A model generated the notes under the pieces. The model searched no databases. It was not told the origin of the DNA and worked only from the letters and a program-made list of their open reading frames with translations. A stretch of DNA of 64,000 nt from Mycobacterium sp. AZCC_0083 (GTDB taxonomy: Bacteria; Actinomycetota; Actinomycetes; Mycobacteriales; Mycobacteriaceae): positions 558,001 through 622,000 of the forward strand of contig NZ_JACHGP010000002.1 of NCBI RefSeq assembly GCF_014202335.1. The letters run 5' to 3'. This document shows, in pieces, positions 1 through 8,369 of this stretch (positions are counted from its first letter, which is position 1; each line of letters opens with the position of its first letter). A program made the position numbers and the translations under genes.

Positions 1-666
1 CATCATTTCCAGTGCGAACGGCACGACGGGCAGCAGTATGGCCAGCCCGATGCCGATGACCAGGATGTCGGGCGTCATCTTGGCGAGCACCGCCGGCCCG
101 GCCACCAGCGTCGCCACCACCCCGGCGACCGGCATGGACACCGCAAGACCGTTGATGCCGTCGACTCCGTCACCGACGTGCTGGGTGAGCAGGATGTAGG
201 CGGCCCAGCACACCGCCGCGGCCAGCGCGTAGAGCACACCGATGGGATCGACGGTGCCGGCCCACGGATCGGTCAACAACACCACGCCGACCCCGGCCAG
301 GCCTGGCCAGACGAACCGGTGCCCACCGCTGCCCCTCGCCACCGCAACGCCGAGCGGACCGAGGAACTCAAGGGCGGCCGCGGTGCCCAGCGGGATGCGG
401 TCGACCGAGGCCATGAACAGCATCGTGACGCCCGCCGTGACGACGCCAAGCATCACGCAGGCCATGAACGTGGAGCGGGTGAACGCCGACGGCCGCGGAC
501 GCACGATGACGAGCAGGATCAGGCCTGCCCATGTCAGGCGCAACCACGCCGAGCCCTCGGCTCCGATCCGGTCCATCAGCCCGATCGACAGGGCAAGGCC
601 GATCTGCACGCACACCATCGACCCGGTCGCCATCAGGACGCCGGTGCGTACGTGGTTCGTGGTCAT
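1..666 (-). CDS. EamA/DMT-family exporter (RhtA-like), C-terminus cut by window edge
   Basis: Leftward reading frame from ATG at 666 that runs off base 1; 222 codons are visible. The protein is strongly hydrophobic, with about seven or more membrane-spanning stretches in the visible part. The motif [15 protein letters not shown] (about residues 89-103) is characteristic of the RhtA (threonine/homoserine exporter) branch of the drug/metabolite transporter superfamily. I infer inner-membrane efflux of amino acids or related metabolites; the substrate cannot be read from sequence. The family is usually about 290 residues, so roughly 70 are missing. An 8-bp inverted repeat lies 55 bp upstream. 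Confidence 0.85.
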   Translation of the reverse strand, partial: MTTNHVRTGVLMATGSMVCVQIGLALSIGLMDRIGAEGSAWLRLTWAGLILLVIVRPRPSAFTRSTFMACVMLGVVTAGVTMLFMASVDRIPLGTAAALEFLGPLGVAVARGSGGHRFVWPGLAGVGVVLLTDPWAGTVDPIGVLYALAAAVCWAAYILLTQHVGDGVDGINGLAVSMPVAGVVATLVAGPAVLAKMTPDILVIGIGLAILLPVVPFALEMM

Positions 667-1008
667 GTCTGCATTGAACGGCACCGCAACCGTTCACGTC
701 CACGTGATTTATCCGTACATACCGTTCGAGAAACACGAACGGTTGCAGGTGCCCTATGAGGTTGACATGTGATCGGTGGCGCGGCCTTCTGCATCGTGAT
801 CCCGGCTCAGGGCTCGGGCAAGTTCGGTCTCGACGCCCTTTGGCTTCGACGCATCCGACCGGTCGCCGCCGGCAACGGCTGACCGGTACCAGTAGACCCC
901 CGCTGGCGGGAAGACAAGTGTGCTGGCAGCGGGGACGACGTCGGCCCGTTTGAAGGCAACCCTGGAAGGTGCCCAGGAATTGAGCCGAACGTCAACGGAA
1001 GAAGCACC
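667..1008. other. 342-bp gap: two inverted repeats and a possible gene remnant
   Basis: This gap separates the leftward exporter from the rightward glycine-rich gene and should carry both promoters. It holds a perfect 8-bp inverted repeat at 721-743. It also holds a second 8-bp stem (ccccgctg/cagcgggg, 898-934, 21-nt loop) in the probable leader of the dps operon. A 37-codon GTG frame (769-882) has a C-terminal DoxX-like look (see findings). I could not pick a convincing -10/-35 pair. Confidence 0.5.
721..743. promoter_or_regulatory. Perfect 8-bp inverted repeat upstream of exporter gene
   Basis: accgttcg at 721-728 and cgaacggt at 736-743 are exact reverse complements separated by 7 nt. The element sits 55 bp upstream of the leftward exporter start, a usual place for a repressor operator. 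No regulator gene is visible on this side of the window, so the binding protein is unknown. It could also be a small RNA hairpin. Confidence 0.4.
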
Positions 1009-1332
1009 ATGCGTACCAAACTGAATTACATCGCTCCGCTGTTCGCGGCAGGAGCTGCCGCGCTGGCGATCGCGGCCGCGCCGATCGCTGCGGCCGATCC
1101 CGGTCCCGCTATCGCGCAGTCCTGCAGCGGGACCGGTTCCGGAACCGAATGCCAGTCACCGGGCAACGTCCAGCTCGACGACTCCCCTCCTCCGGTTAGC
1201 TACGACCCCTACGGAGGCGAAGGGTTTCTGATCGGCGGCTACGGCGCCTACGGCGATCACGGTGGATTCGGCGGCGGCGGATTCGGCGGCGGCGGCTTTC
1301 ACGGCGGCGGCGGCGGTGGTGGACACCGATGA
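1009..1332 (+). CDS. Small secreted glycine-rich protein
   Basis: A 107-residue protein with an N-terminal signal peptide: basic MRTK, hydrophobic run to about residue 28, and an Ala-rich AxA-type cleavage region ending near AAADPG. The mature part has a Cys pair (CSGTGSGTEC), a short Pro/Tyr stretch, and a C-terminal tail of about 30 residues that is mostly Gly with Phe, His and Tyr. ggaagaag just before the ATG is a ribosome site. The last four bases (ATGA) overlap the start of dps, so the two genes are translationally coupled. No family is recognised. The His/Gly-rich tail might bind metal, but that is inference only. Confidence 0.75.
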   Translation: MRTKLNYIAPLFAAGAAALAIAAAPIAAADPGPAIAQSCSGTGSGTECQSPGNVQLDDSPPPVSYDPYGGEGFLIGGYGAYGDHGGFGGGGFGGGGFHGGGGGGGHR

Positions 1333-1820
1333 CCAAATCACTCCGGCGATTCGATGATCAGGTGCGGGAGTTCGATGCTCCACCGAGCCTGCCGCAGAAC
1401 CTTCAAAGGGTGCTGGTCGATCTCATCGAACTGCACCTCCAGGGCAAGCAGGCGCACTGGAATCTGATCGGCACCAACTTCCGGGACCTGCATCTGCAAC
1501 TCGACGAAATCGTCGACGCCGCACGCGAAGCCAGCGACACGATTGCCGAAAGGATGCGTGCCCTCAACGCGATTCCCGACGGGCGATCCGACACGGTCAC
1601 GGCGACCACGACGCTGCCGGCCTTCCCGCCGGCTGAGCTCAACACCACCGACGTGGTCGACCTCGTCACCACCAGGATCTACGCCACGGTCGACACGATC
1701 CGCACCGTTCACGACGACGTCGACGCCGCCGACCCATCCACCGCCGACCTGCTGCACAACGTCATCGACGGGCTGGAGAAGGCCGCCTGGATGCTGAAGT
1801 CGGAGAACCGCAAGGTCTGA
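1329..1820 (+). CDS. dps: Dps-family ferritin-like DNA-binding/iron-storage protein
   Basis: A 163-residue four-helix Dps protein. Dodecameric Dps proteins oxidise Fe(II) with peroxide, store iron and protect DNA. The inter-subunit ferroxidase residues are all present: H43 and H55 in the AHWN...LHLQLDE helix, and D70 and E74 in SDTIAER. These match H51, H63, D78 and E82 of E. coli Dps. The N-terminal tail is short and only mildly basic. The length resembles M. smegmatis Dps2 more than the long-tailed Dps1. The start ATG overlaps the stop of the upstream glycine-rich secreted protein, an unusual partner. Confidence 0.93.
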   Translation: MTKSLRRFDDQVREFDAPPSLPQNLQRVLVDLIELHLQGKQAHWNLIGTNFRDLHLQLDEIVDAAREASDTIAERMRALNAIPDGRSDTVTATTTLPAFPPAELNTTDVVDLVTTRIYATVDTIRTVHDDVDAADPSTADLLHNVIDGLEKAAWMLKSENRKV

Positions 1821-1836
1821 CGACGACCGGCGCCCT

Positions 1837-2535
1837 TCAGGGACGCGGACCGATGGTGAACGTGAACTCGTCGACACCCTCGACGCCACCGCTGACCTCA
1901 TCGCCGGGTTGCATCGGACCAACGCCGGCGGGCGTGCCGCTGAAGATGAGGTCACCGGGCGCGAGGGCGACGGCCTGCGAGATGTAGCTGAGCATGTCCG
2001 GAACGGACCAGATCAGGTCCTTCAAGTCGCCGCGCTGCTTGAGCTCACCGTTCACCTTCAGCCAGATCTCCCCGGCATCGGGGTGCCCGACCTCCTCCAC
2101 GGAGTGGATGGGGCTGCACGGCGCCGATGCGTCGAAACCCTTGGCCCAGTCCCACGGCCTGCTCAGTTTCTTCGCGTCGTCCTGGACGTCGCGGCGGGTG
2201 AGGTCGACGCCGACGCCGTAACCCCAGACGAGACTTAGCGCTTCCGCCGCCGGGACGTTCACGCCACCGGCCTTCACCGCCACCACCATCTCAATCTCGT
2301 GATGAAACTCCGAGGTGAGTGAGGGGTAGGGAATCACACCGGCTGCGTCGACGACGGCATCGGCGGGTTTCATGAAGAAGAACGGCGGCTCGCGGTCGGG
2401 GTCCTTGCCCATCTCGCGGGCGTGGGCCGCGTAGTTGCGGCCGACGCAGAACACCCGGCGGATGGGGAAGCGCCCGACTCCGGTGCTCACCGGAAGCGAC
2501 GCGACCTTGGGCGGAGGGATCACGTAGTCACTCAC
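1837..2535 (-). CDS. Fumarylacetoacetate hydrolase (FAH) family protein
   Basis: A 232-residue FAH-fold hydrolase starting at GTG 2535. The typical core begins at VFCVGRNYAAHAREMG. It continues with FFFMKPADAV, the metal-ligand block EFHHEIEMVV (Glu-x-Glu), the distal Asp in GYGVGVDLTRRD, and ends with the oxyanion/C-terminal block IFSGTPAGVGPM. Members cleave C-C bonds of acylpyruvates or related dioxo acids with Mg/Mn. The substrate is unknown. It is the last gene of a leftward group with a crotonase, VOC, SRPBCC and cysteine hydrolase, which suggests ring- or side-chain catabolism. Confidence 0.88.
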   Translation of the reverse strand: MSDYVIPPPKVASLPVSTGVGRFPIRRVFCVGRNYAAHAREMGKDPDREPPFFFMKPADAVVDAAGVIPYPSLTSEFHHEIEMVVAVKAGGVNVPAAEALSLVWGYGVGVDLTRRDVQDDAKKLSRPWDWAKGFDASAPCSPIHSVEEVGHPDAGEIWLKVNGELKQRGDLKDLIWSVPDMLSYISQAVALAPGDLIFSGTPAGVGPMQPGDEVSGGVEGVDEFTFTIGPRP

Positions 2536-2592
2536 AGTGCATTTTTACCCGGGCTCGCTGCGTGGCGGGTGAGAGCCGTCTCCCGAGTGCAC

Positions 2593-3417
2593 TCAAATGG
2601 CCGGGAGGTCGGCGAGAGCGAGCCCGAACCCGTCTTCGAGGGAGCCCTCGGTCTGCATGCCACGTTCGAACAGCAGCTTGCTTCTGGCCTGAGTCTCTGG
2701 GCGACTGAGGCCCGCGAGGAACAGTTGACTGTCTTCGTGCAGGGCGTCAAGGCTTGGCAGCGCGATGTCGTTGACGCGTCGTTTCGCGTCGGCGATTCCC
2801 GCGCGCGGGAACCGCGCGATGCGACTCGCGAACGTCGAAATGAACGCAGGCAGTTCGTCTTCCGGTAGTGCCCTATTGATCCAGCCATAGCGTTCGGCGA
2901 GCTCGGCGGGGAAGTCATCGGCCCCGAGAAGGGCCTCGAGCGCTCGCCCGCGTCCCATGAGTCGAGTCAGATGTTGCAGGGCACCTGCGCCAGGGACGGC
3001 GCCGACACCGATTTCGGGCTGACCGAAGACCGCGCGGTCGCTTGCGAACCGCATGTCACACGCCAAGATGAACTCGCTGCCTGCGCCGCGCACCCGCCCG
3101 GTAATCGCGGCGATCGACACCTGGTCGAGGGTGCTGATGCGACGGTACAGGGCGCCCAACTGTGCGCCCGGTTCCAGCCGAGCCAGTACGCTGCCCAATT
3201 CCGACGCCCGATACATGTCAACGTGGGCGCTGAAGAAGTCCGGGCTGGCGCTGCCGAAGACGACCACCGAAACGTCGTCATGCGATTCCAGGTGCTCCAC
3301 CAACGTGATGAGGTCACTCACCATCTCCGGGCCGATCAGGTTGAGCGGTGGCGCGTTGAGAGTGGCATATAGCACTCGATTGTCGATACGAACGTCGAGC
3401 GTGTCCAGGGAAAGCAT
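2593..3417 (-). CDS. Enoyl-CoA hydratase/isomerase (crotonase) family protein
   Basis: A 274-residue crotonase. I chose ATG 3417 because gagaggga lies just upstream and the family fold begins immediately (LDTLDVRIDNRVLYATLN). The frame is open further upstream, but that part overlaps the VOC gene and is low-complexity. The oxyanion segment GAGSEFILACDMRFAS and the following FGQPEIGVGAVPGAG are intact. One catalytic-type Glu is visible (PEIG), and GSE replaces the usual GGG. It probably acts on a CoA thioester, but the reaction cannot be named. The gap to the VOC gene is 13 bp, so they are co-transcribed. Confidence 0.87.
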   Translation of the reverse strand: MLSLDTLDVRIDNRVLYATLNAPPLNLIGPEMVSDLITLVEHLESHDDVSVVVFGSASPDFFSAHVDMYRASELGSVLARLEPGAQLGALYRRISTLDQVSIAAITGRVRGAGSEFILACDMRFASDRAVFGQPEIGVGAVPGAGALQHLTRLMGRGRALEALLGADDFPAELAERYGWINRALPEDELPAFISTFASRIARFPRAGIADAKRRVNDIALPSLDALHEDSQLFLAGLSRPETQARSKLLFERGMQTEGSLEDGFGLALADLPAI

Positions 3418-3430
3418 GTCGTCCCTCTCG

Positions 3431-4045
3431 TCAGGTGGGAATTTCAGTGCCTGCTGATTCGGCCACCATGTATTGGGCGTACCAGGCCGGCCAGTCCGGA
3501 TCCTCCTGGCCGATCCGCGTCTCGTGTTCGCCGTGCGCGGCCGCTGCCCGACGCAGCGCGGCGGCGAGATCGTCGGCGGAGCTGAATGATGCGGTCTCGT
3601 CGATTCTTCCGGGAAGTCGCGTGGTGATCTCTTGTAGCCACCAGCGATTGCCGTCGGGGTCGACGAATGTAGCGAACGAGCCATAGCTGACTCGGTCAGG
3701 CTGCGGACCGCCTACTCTCCCGTCGGTGCCTGCATGGTGGAAGACACCACCCGCGTCGTGGAAGACCTCACTGACGTCCGCGCCGGCATTATCCAATTCC
3801 GTTCGCGCGGCGTCGATATCGGCGACTATCAGATGCAGCCCGGTGACGGGCGCCGCGCCTGCCTCGGCGACGCCGGTGCCGAAGATGATCGAGCACGGCG
3901 AGCCGGGCGGGGTCAGCTGGATGACCCTGAAATCGTCCCCGGTGGAGACATCGGCGTCCAGGCGCCAGCCCAAGGTCACATAGAACTGTTTGGCGCGGTC
4001 GACGTCAGCAACGGGAAGTACGACGACTTCGAGTTTGAGATCCAT
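3431..4045 (-). CDS. VOC (glyoxalase/bleomycin-resistance) family protein with C-terminal extension
   Basis: A 204-residue protein from ATG 4045 (MDLKLEVVVLPVADVDRAK). Residues 1 to about 135 form the paired beta-alpha-beta-beta-beta VOC modules: first module near VLPVADVDRAKQFYVTLGW, second ending SYGSFATFVDPDGNRWWLQE. Such modules bind a divalent metal and act as dioxygenases, isomerases or binding proteins. A C-terminal helical tail follows, with the motif HGEHETRIGQ and then DWPAWYAQYM. I have seen this tail on actinobacterial VOC proteins but know no function for it. The downstream crotonase begins 13 bp after the stop. Confidence 0.82.
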   Translation of the reverse strand: MDLKLEVVVLPVADVDRAKQFYVTLGWRLDADVSTGDDFRVIQLTPPGSPCSIIFGTGVAEAGAAPVTGLHLIVADIDAARTELDNAGADVSEVFHDAGGVFHHAGTDGRVGGPQPDRVSYGSFATFVDPDGNRWWLQEITTRLPGRIDETASFSSADDLAAALRRAAAAHGEHETRIGQEDPDWPAWYAQYMVAESAGTEIPT

Positions 4046-4058
4046 GGAACGTCGCGCC

Positions 4059-4619
4059 CTATGCGTCGGCCAACGCAGCGCTGCTGGCAAGTGCTGCCCG
4101 CTCGATACTTGCTGCGAAGCGGGGAGTCTCGAGTGCATTGTGTTTCGCCGAGGCCGATGTGTGCGCGGCTGCGGCCCGTTCCAGGGTCAATCCGGCCTTG
4201 TCGAGAAACTCCAGGAAGTCGGCGGTGGGTCGAACGACAACTTCGTTGGTGAACTTCAATCCGTCGCCGTCGGGCTCGGCGGTCAGTTCCCAGGTCACCT
4301 GGATGTTGGTGCGATCGCCGGTTTCTGTGAAGACATCAGAGATCGACACCATTTTGCAGTGCAGCTTGTCGACGATCTCACCGACGTAGTGCTCGACGAT
4401 CAGCGAGTCGCCGACCTTCTCGACGTTGATCGACATCGGGCGTCCGTCGTCGGTGGTGGTGTAGCCGGCGGCGATGTGGTCAGGTGGGGCGCACCGTTGG
4501 TACTCGGCGTCGGGGATGCCCAGCAACCACTTGCCGATGTCGACTTTGTCTGCGGGAGCGTTGATCCGGGCCTCGAAGGCAGAGCGTGCTAGCAACAGAT
4601 CGGAGCGAATTGTGGTCAT
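4059..4619 (-). CDS. SRPBCC-family (START/polyketide-cyclase-like) protein
   Basis: A 186-residue protein from ATG 4619, with a good ribosome site (aaagga) upstream. The sequence pattern (FEARINAPADKVDIGKWLLG, IVEHYVGEIVDKLHCKMVS, TNIQVTWELTAEPDGDGLKF, EFLDKAGLTLERAAAAH) fits the SRPBCC helix-grip fold. That fold binds hydrophobic ligands and includes ring cyclases and hydratases. No catalytic assignment is possible. It lies 32 bp downstream of the cysteine hydrolase and 13 bp upstream of the VOC gene, so it is clearly in the same leftward operon. Confidence 0.75.
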   Translation of the reverse strand: MTTIRSDLLLARSAFEARINAPADKVDIGKWLLGIPDAEYQRCAPPDHIAAGYTTTDDGRPMSINVEKVGDSLIVEHYVGEIVDKLHCKMVSISDVFTETGDRTNIQVTWELTAEPDGDGLKFTNEVVVRPTADFLEFLDKAGLTLERAAAAHTSASAKHNALETPRFAASIERAALASSAALADA

Positions 4620-4651
4620 CTGGAATCCTTTCAAATGGCGAAACGGGTTTG

Positions 4652-5296
4652 TCAGGCAGCCGAGGTCTGGCTGCCGAGGATGGTGAGGAACTCGTCGGTG
4701 GTGAGGATGGCGTGGGCGTACTGAGGTGCGTTGACGTCGAACGTCGCGGCCATTTCGTCCCAGTTGAATGCGCCGATGGCATCGCGGATGAGGGTGACGT
4801 GATAGCCGAGTTCTTGGCCATAACGCGCGGTGGTGTCGACGCACGTGTTGGCCTTCATGCCGATGATGACGATCTTCTGGATGCGGTGTTGCTTGAGGAC
4901 CATGTCGAGGTCGGTATTCGCGAAGCCGCTCGAGGCCCAATGCTGGCTCATCACCAGTTCTGCCGTGCGCGGCTCGAAATCCGGATGCCATTGCGCACCC
5001 CAACTTCCGGCTGCGAACGTCTGGCCCTCGACGACGCGGTGTTGTGTCGGCGAGAGATGATCCCACGTTCGGTAGTCATTGGGCGCGGTTTGGTGATGCG
5101 GCACGATGAGGACCCGGAAACCCTGGCTGCGGGCAGCGGCGAGCACGGCGCGCATGTGGTCGAGCAATCCGATCCGTTCGGCGATCTCCTTCGCCCGGGG
5201 CCACAGCTTCCCGCCTTCGGAGAGGAAGTCGTTGTACGGGTCGATGATCAGCAGCGCAGTTTCGCTCTTGGAGTAGGTATTCGACATGGCCGGCAT
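4652..5296 (-). CDS. Isochorismatase-like cysteine hydrolase
   Basis: A 214-residue isochorismatase-superfamily hydrolase. The active-site elements are present: Asp in ALLIIDPYNDF, and the nucleophilic Cys in GMKANTCVDTTAR following the cis-peptide region. Members hydrolyse isochorismate, nicotinamide, N-carbamoyl amides or similar. The absence of other pyochelin- or NAD-type genes nearby leaves the substrate open. I chose ATG 5296 because aggtgag lies 7 nt upstream. ATG 5287 and ATG 5338 are alternatives in the same frame. First gene of the operon that continues through SRPBCC, VOC, crotonase and FAH. Confidence 0.85.
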   Translation of the reverse strand: MPAMSNTYSKSETALLIIDPYNDFLSEGGKLWPRAKEIAERIGLLDHMRAVLAAARSQGFRVLIVPHHQTAPNDYRTWDHLSPTQHRVVEGQTFAAGSWGAQWHPDFEPRTAELVMSQHWASSGFANTDLDMVLKQHRIQKIVIIGMKANTCVDTTARYGQELGYHVTLIRDAIGAFNWDEMAATFDVNAPQYAHAILTTDEFLTILGSQTSAA

Positions 5297-5372
5297 CGCT
5301 TTCTCACCTGCTCGTGATTGGCCCTCGACGGGTTCCATGTGCTCATGATGATGAATGGCGCGCTGCGCTCGC

Positions 5373-5391
5373 GCCCGGGAAACCCCCGGGC
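5373..5391 (-). terminator. GC-rich hairpin after the LuxR-type regulator
   Basis: gcccggg (5373-5379) and cccgggc (5385-5391) form a perfect 7-bp stem with a 5-nt loop. It lies 36 bp beyond the stop of the leftward regulator gene. No U-tract follows, which is common for mycobacterial terminators. It may insulate the regulator from the cysteine-hydrolase operon downstream. Confidence 0.45.
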
Positions 5392-5426
5392 ACTATGGGG
5401 CGCAATGTGGCCCCGGGGTTGGCCGG

Positions 5427-8261
5427 TCAGACGTCCTGGACGTGTGTCGGATGGCCGGCCAGCGCGGCGTCGAGTTCACGGCGAGAGGTGATCTTCAGCT
5501 TGGCGAAGATGTTGCCAAGGTGCCATTCCACCGTGCGTGCGCTCAGGAACAGCTGGGCACCGATCTCGGAATTCGTTCGCCGCTCTCGCGCGAGTTGGGC
5601 TATCTGCTGTTCCTGGGCCGTGAGTTCGGCCCCTCCGGGGCTGCTGTTTCGCCGACGTACCTTTTCGCCCGTCGCTTGCAGCTCACGCTGGGCGCGCTGC
5701 GCGAACCCGTAGGCACCCATTGCAGCCAGCCCCTCGTATGCGGATTTCAACTGAATCCGTGCGTCAGCGCGCCGGTTTTGGCGACGCAACCATTCGCCGT
5801 ATACGAGGCGAGCACGCGCCAGATGAATCGTCACCCGAGTGTGACTGAACCGCTCGATTGCTTCTCGATAGAGCGCATCGGCAGTGTCATCTTCAGCGGT
5901 GAGCGCGCCACTTCGCGCGGCCATCGCACGTGCAACCTCGCTGCCGCTCGCCGAGGCGATCACAGTCAATCGCTTGACCGCGGCGTTGGCGCGTTCGAGT
6001 TGATCACTTCGAGCGGCGCCTTCCGCCAGTTCGTACAGCGCTCGCCAAGGAAAGCCTGCTACGAAATCGATGTCCGCACTGGCATTTTCCGCGGCGTCGG
6101 CCGCCGATGCGTAGTTGGCGATGCCGTTGTACAAGACCGCCTTCGCGTACTCCACGTACGCCAGCTTCCAGCCCTCCCCCGTTGTCAATGCCCCTTCGGT
6201 CAACTCCGGTACGGATCCGTGCACCACCGATGCGTCTCCACGCCAGGCCGCCGCAAGCACAGCGGTACGGGGCGAACGGGCGGCCGTGACTGCCGGATGG
6301 ATGCGGTCGGCTTCCATCTGCGCGGCTTCCGCCTTGGCAAGCTGGCCTGCCTGAACATAGAACTCGGTCAGGGAATCGAGCGCGAAGGGAAGCGCGCTGA
6401 GCATTCCGGTCTTGCGCGCGAGCTCCACCTGGCCGGTGCTTAGCGCATGCCAAGCCTCGTCGTCGCACAAGTGCATGGCCATGACGTTGTACCCGAATCC
6501 GACGAGACCTGGATCATGCGATTCGTTGCAGTACTGGCGCACGGCCTCTCTCAGGGTCGGTGCCGCGGCAACATAGCCGTCGGCCATCCAAGTGGCGAAC
6601 CCATGCACCAGCAGCTGTATTGAGGGCGTCGGCGCAGGATCCAAGGGGAGAGCTTGGGCAGCGCGGGCAATCACGCGACGGACGTCCGGATCGCCGAGCC
6701 GGCCGGCGTAACTCGTGGCAATGAGTGCTTGCAGGTATGTCTCACGCGCAAGGTCGCTATTGATCGTCTCAAGTCGGGTAGCTGCCTTCAGCAGCAACCC
6801 CGGCGCATCTCGACCGCGGTACACGACGGCCACTTGAGCTCGAATGAGGTCGACCTTCACTTGTTCGAGTTCGGTGAGCGGACCGCCGGAAGCCTCGGCC
6901 AACAATCGATGAGTGGCGTCGAAGTCACCTGCTTGGTACTTGGCCTGGGCGGCGACGAGAGCTCGGGACGCGCGAACAGCCTCGTCCGGGGTGACGGCGA
7001 CCGCGCGTTCCCAGAACGCCGCCGCAGCAGCAGCACCTCCGCGCCCGTGTGCGCGGTCGGCCGATCCAATCAGTTCGGCGGCAACTTCTTCATCGGGAGC
7101 TGATACCGCATAGGCGCGGTGCCACGCTCGCCGGTCGGGGTCGACGTTCACATCGGTCTCCGCGGCCAACGCCCCATGCGCCTGCCGTCGTCGCTCGATG
7201 CTTACGGTGCGATACACAGCCGAACGCAACAAGGGATGACGGAATCGGATCGACGCACCGACAGTCAGTAAGCCGGTGTCGATCGCGGCCCGCGCAGCAT
7301 CGACGCCCAGGCCAAGTCTCTTGGCGGCGCGTTGAATCAGCGCCGTGTCACCGACGGAATCGGCAGCGGCCAACAAGACCAGCTGTTGGGTGTCCTCCGG
7401 CAACGTGCTCAGGCGTACCAGGTACTCGTCTTCGATGCGGTCGGAAAGACTCACCGCGTCGACGGTCGCGAATCCCCCCGCGAACCCCGCGGCACCCATC
7501 CGCGCGCCAAGTTCCAATAGCGCCAACGGATTTCCCTGCGTCTCATCGACGATCCTGGCGCGAACCCTCTCGTCCACCCGTCCCGCGCTGACGGAGCCCA
7601 GAAGGGCACGCGACGACCGATCGTCCAACCCCTCGATGCGCAGTTCCGGCAGGCCCATCAAATGATCCGGCGCCGTCACTGGAGCACGCGCGGCGCACAC
7701 CAACCCGACCGGTTCGGCCAGTAGCCGACGCCCGACGAACCCGACAACCTGCGCCGAGGCTTGATCTAGCCAATGCGCATCCTCGACGACACACAGAATC
7801 GGTCCACGCTCGGAGGACGCCGCCAGAAGACCCAATGTCGCCAGTGCCACCAGCAGCTTGTCGGGGCTCTTGCCGGTCTCAAGCCCGAGGGCGACGCTCA
7901 GCGCATGCCGCTGCGGCTCGGGCAATGCGTCGAGGCCGCCCATGAACGGTGCACACAACTCGTGCAACTGCGCAAACGGCAACTCCATCTCCGACTCGAC
8001 GCCGGCGCACCGGGCCACCGTGAACCCCGTTGCCGCGCTCACCACGTAGCCCAGAAGAGCCGTCTTGCCGATTCCTGCCTCGCCCCGCAGCACGAGCACA
8101 CCACTGTGACTGCCGCGAACCTGCTCCAACAAGCCATCCAAAGCCGCGCGTTCTCGGCTGCGTCCCAGCAACTGCGCAGAGGCGAACGTCGACAACGGGC
8201 GATAGGCCATCAACCCATCACCGCCTCGGCCTGCGAGCGTGACCACGTTGGGTGCTCTCAT
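5427..8261 (-). CDS. Large ATP-binding LuxR-family transcriptional regulator (LAL type)
   Basis: A 944-residue regulator. N-terminal AAA-type ATPase with Walker A GEAGIGKT (residues 60-67) and Walker B ILCVVEDAHWLD. A long helical, TPR-like middle follows (about 400-850). A C-terminal LuxR/NarL winged helix begins at LTAQEQQIAQLARERRTNSE and includes SARTVEWHLGNIFAKL. The domain order matches MalT-like LAL regulators, which oligomerise on ATP and inducer binding and activate transcription. It is encoded directly upstream of, and on the same strand as, the cysteine-hydrolase operon, so it is the obvious candidate regulator. An alternative start is ATG 8210. Confidence 0.92.
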   Translation of the reverse strand: MRAPNVVTLAGRGGDGLMAYRPLSTFASAQLLGRSRERAALDGLLEQVRGSHSGVLVLRGEAGIGKTALLGYVVSAATGFTVARCAGVESEMELPFAQLHELCAPFMGGLDALPEPQRHALSVALGLETGKSPDKLLVALATLGLLAASSERGPILCVVEDAHWLDQASAQVVGFVGRRLLAEPVGLVCAARAPVTAPDHLMGLPELRIEGLDDRSSRALLGSVSAGRVDERVRARIVDETQGNPLALLELGARMGAAGFAGGFATVDAVSLSDRIEDEYLVRLSTLPEDTQQLVLLAAADSVGDTALIQRAAKRLGLGVDAARAAIDTGLLTVGASIRFRHPLLRSAVYRTVSIERRRQAHGALAAETDVNVDPDRRAWHRAYAVSAPDEEVAAELIGSADRAHGRGGAAAAAAFWERAVAVTPDEAVRASRALVAAQAKYQAGDFDATHRLLAEASGGPLTELEQVKVDLIRAQVAVVYRGRDAPGLLLKAATRLETINSDLARETYLQALIATSYAGRLGDPDVRRVIARAAQALPLDPAPTPSIQLLVHGFATWMADGYVAAAPTLREAVRQYCNESHDPGLVGFGYNVMAMHLCDDEAWHALSTGQVELARKTGMLSALPFALDSLTEFYVQAGQLAKAEAAQMEADRIHPAVTAARSPRTAVLAAAWRGDASVVHGSVPELTEGALTTGEGWKLAYVEYAKAVLYNGIANYASAADAAENASADIDFVAGFPWRALYELAEGAARSDQLERANAAVKRLTVIASASGSEVARAMAARSGALTAEDDTADALYREAIERFSHTRVTIHLARARLVYGEWLRRQNRRADARIQLKSAYEGLAAMGAYGFAQRAQRELQATGEKVRRRNSSPGGAELTAQEQQIAQLARERRTNSEIGAQLFLSARTVEWHLGNIFAKLKITSRRELDAALAGHPTHVQDV

Positions 8262-8369
8262 CGGCAGCGGCCATTGCGTCCCCAGGGTCTGATCTTGAAG
8301 CCTGATGAGATTCTATGGCTCGTCTCCGCGCCACCGCAGGAGCATCGGCGGCGGTCTAGGTATGCGAGT

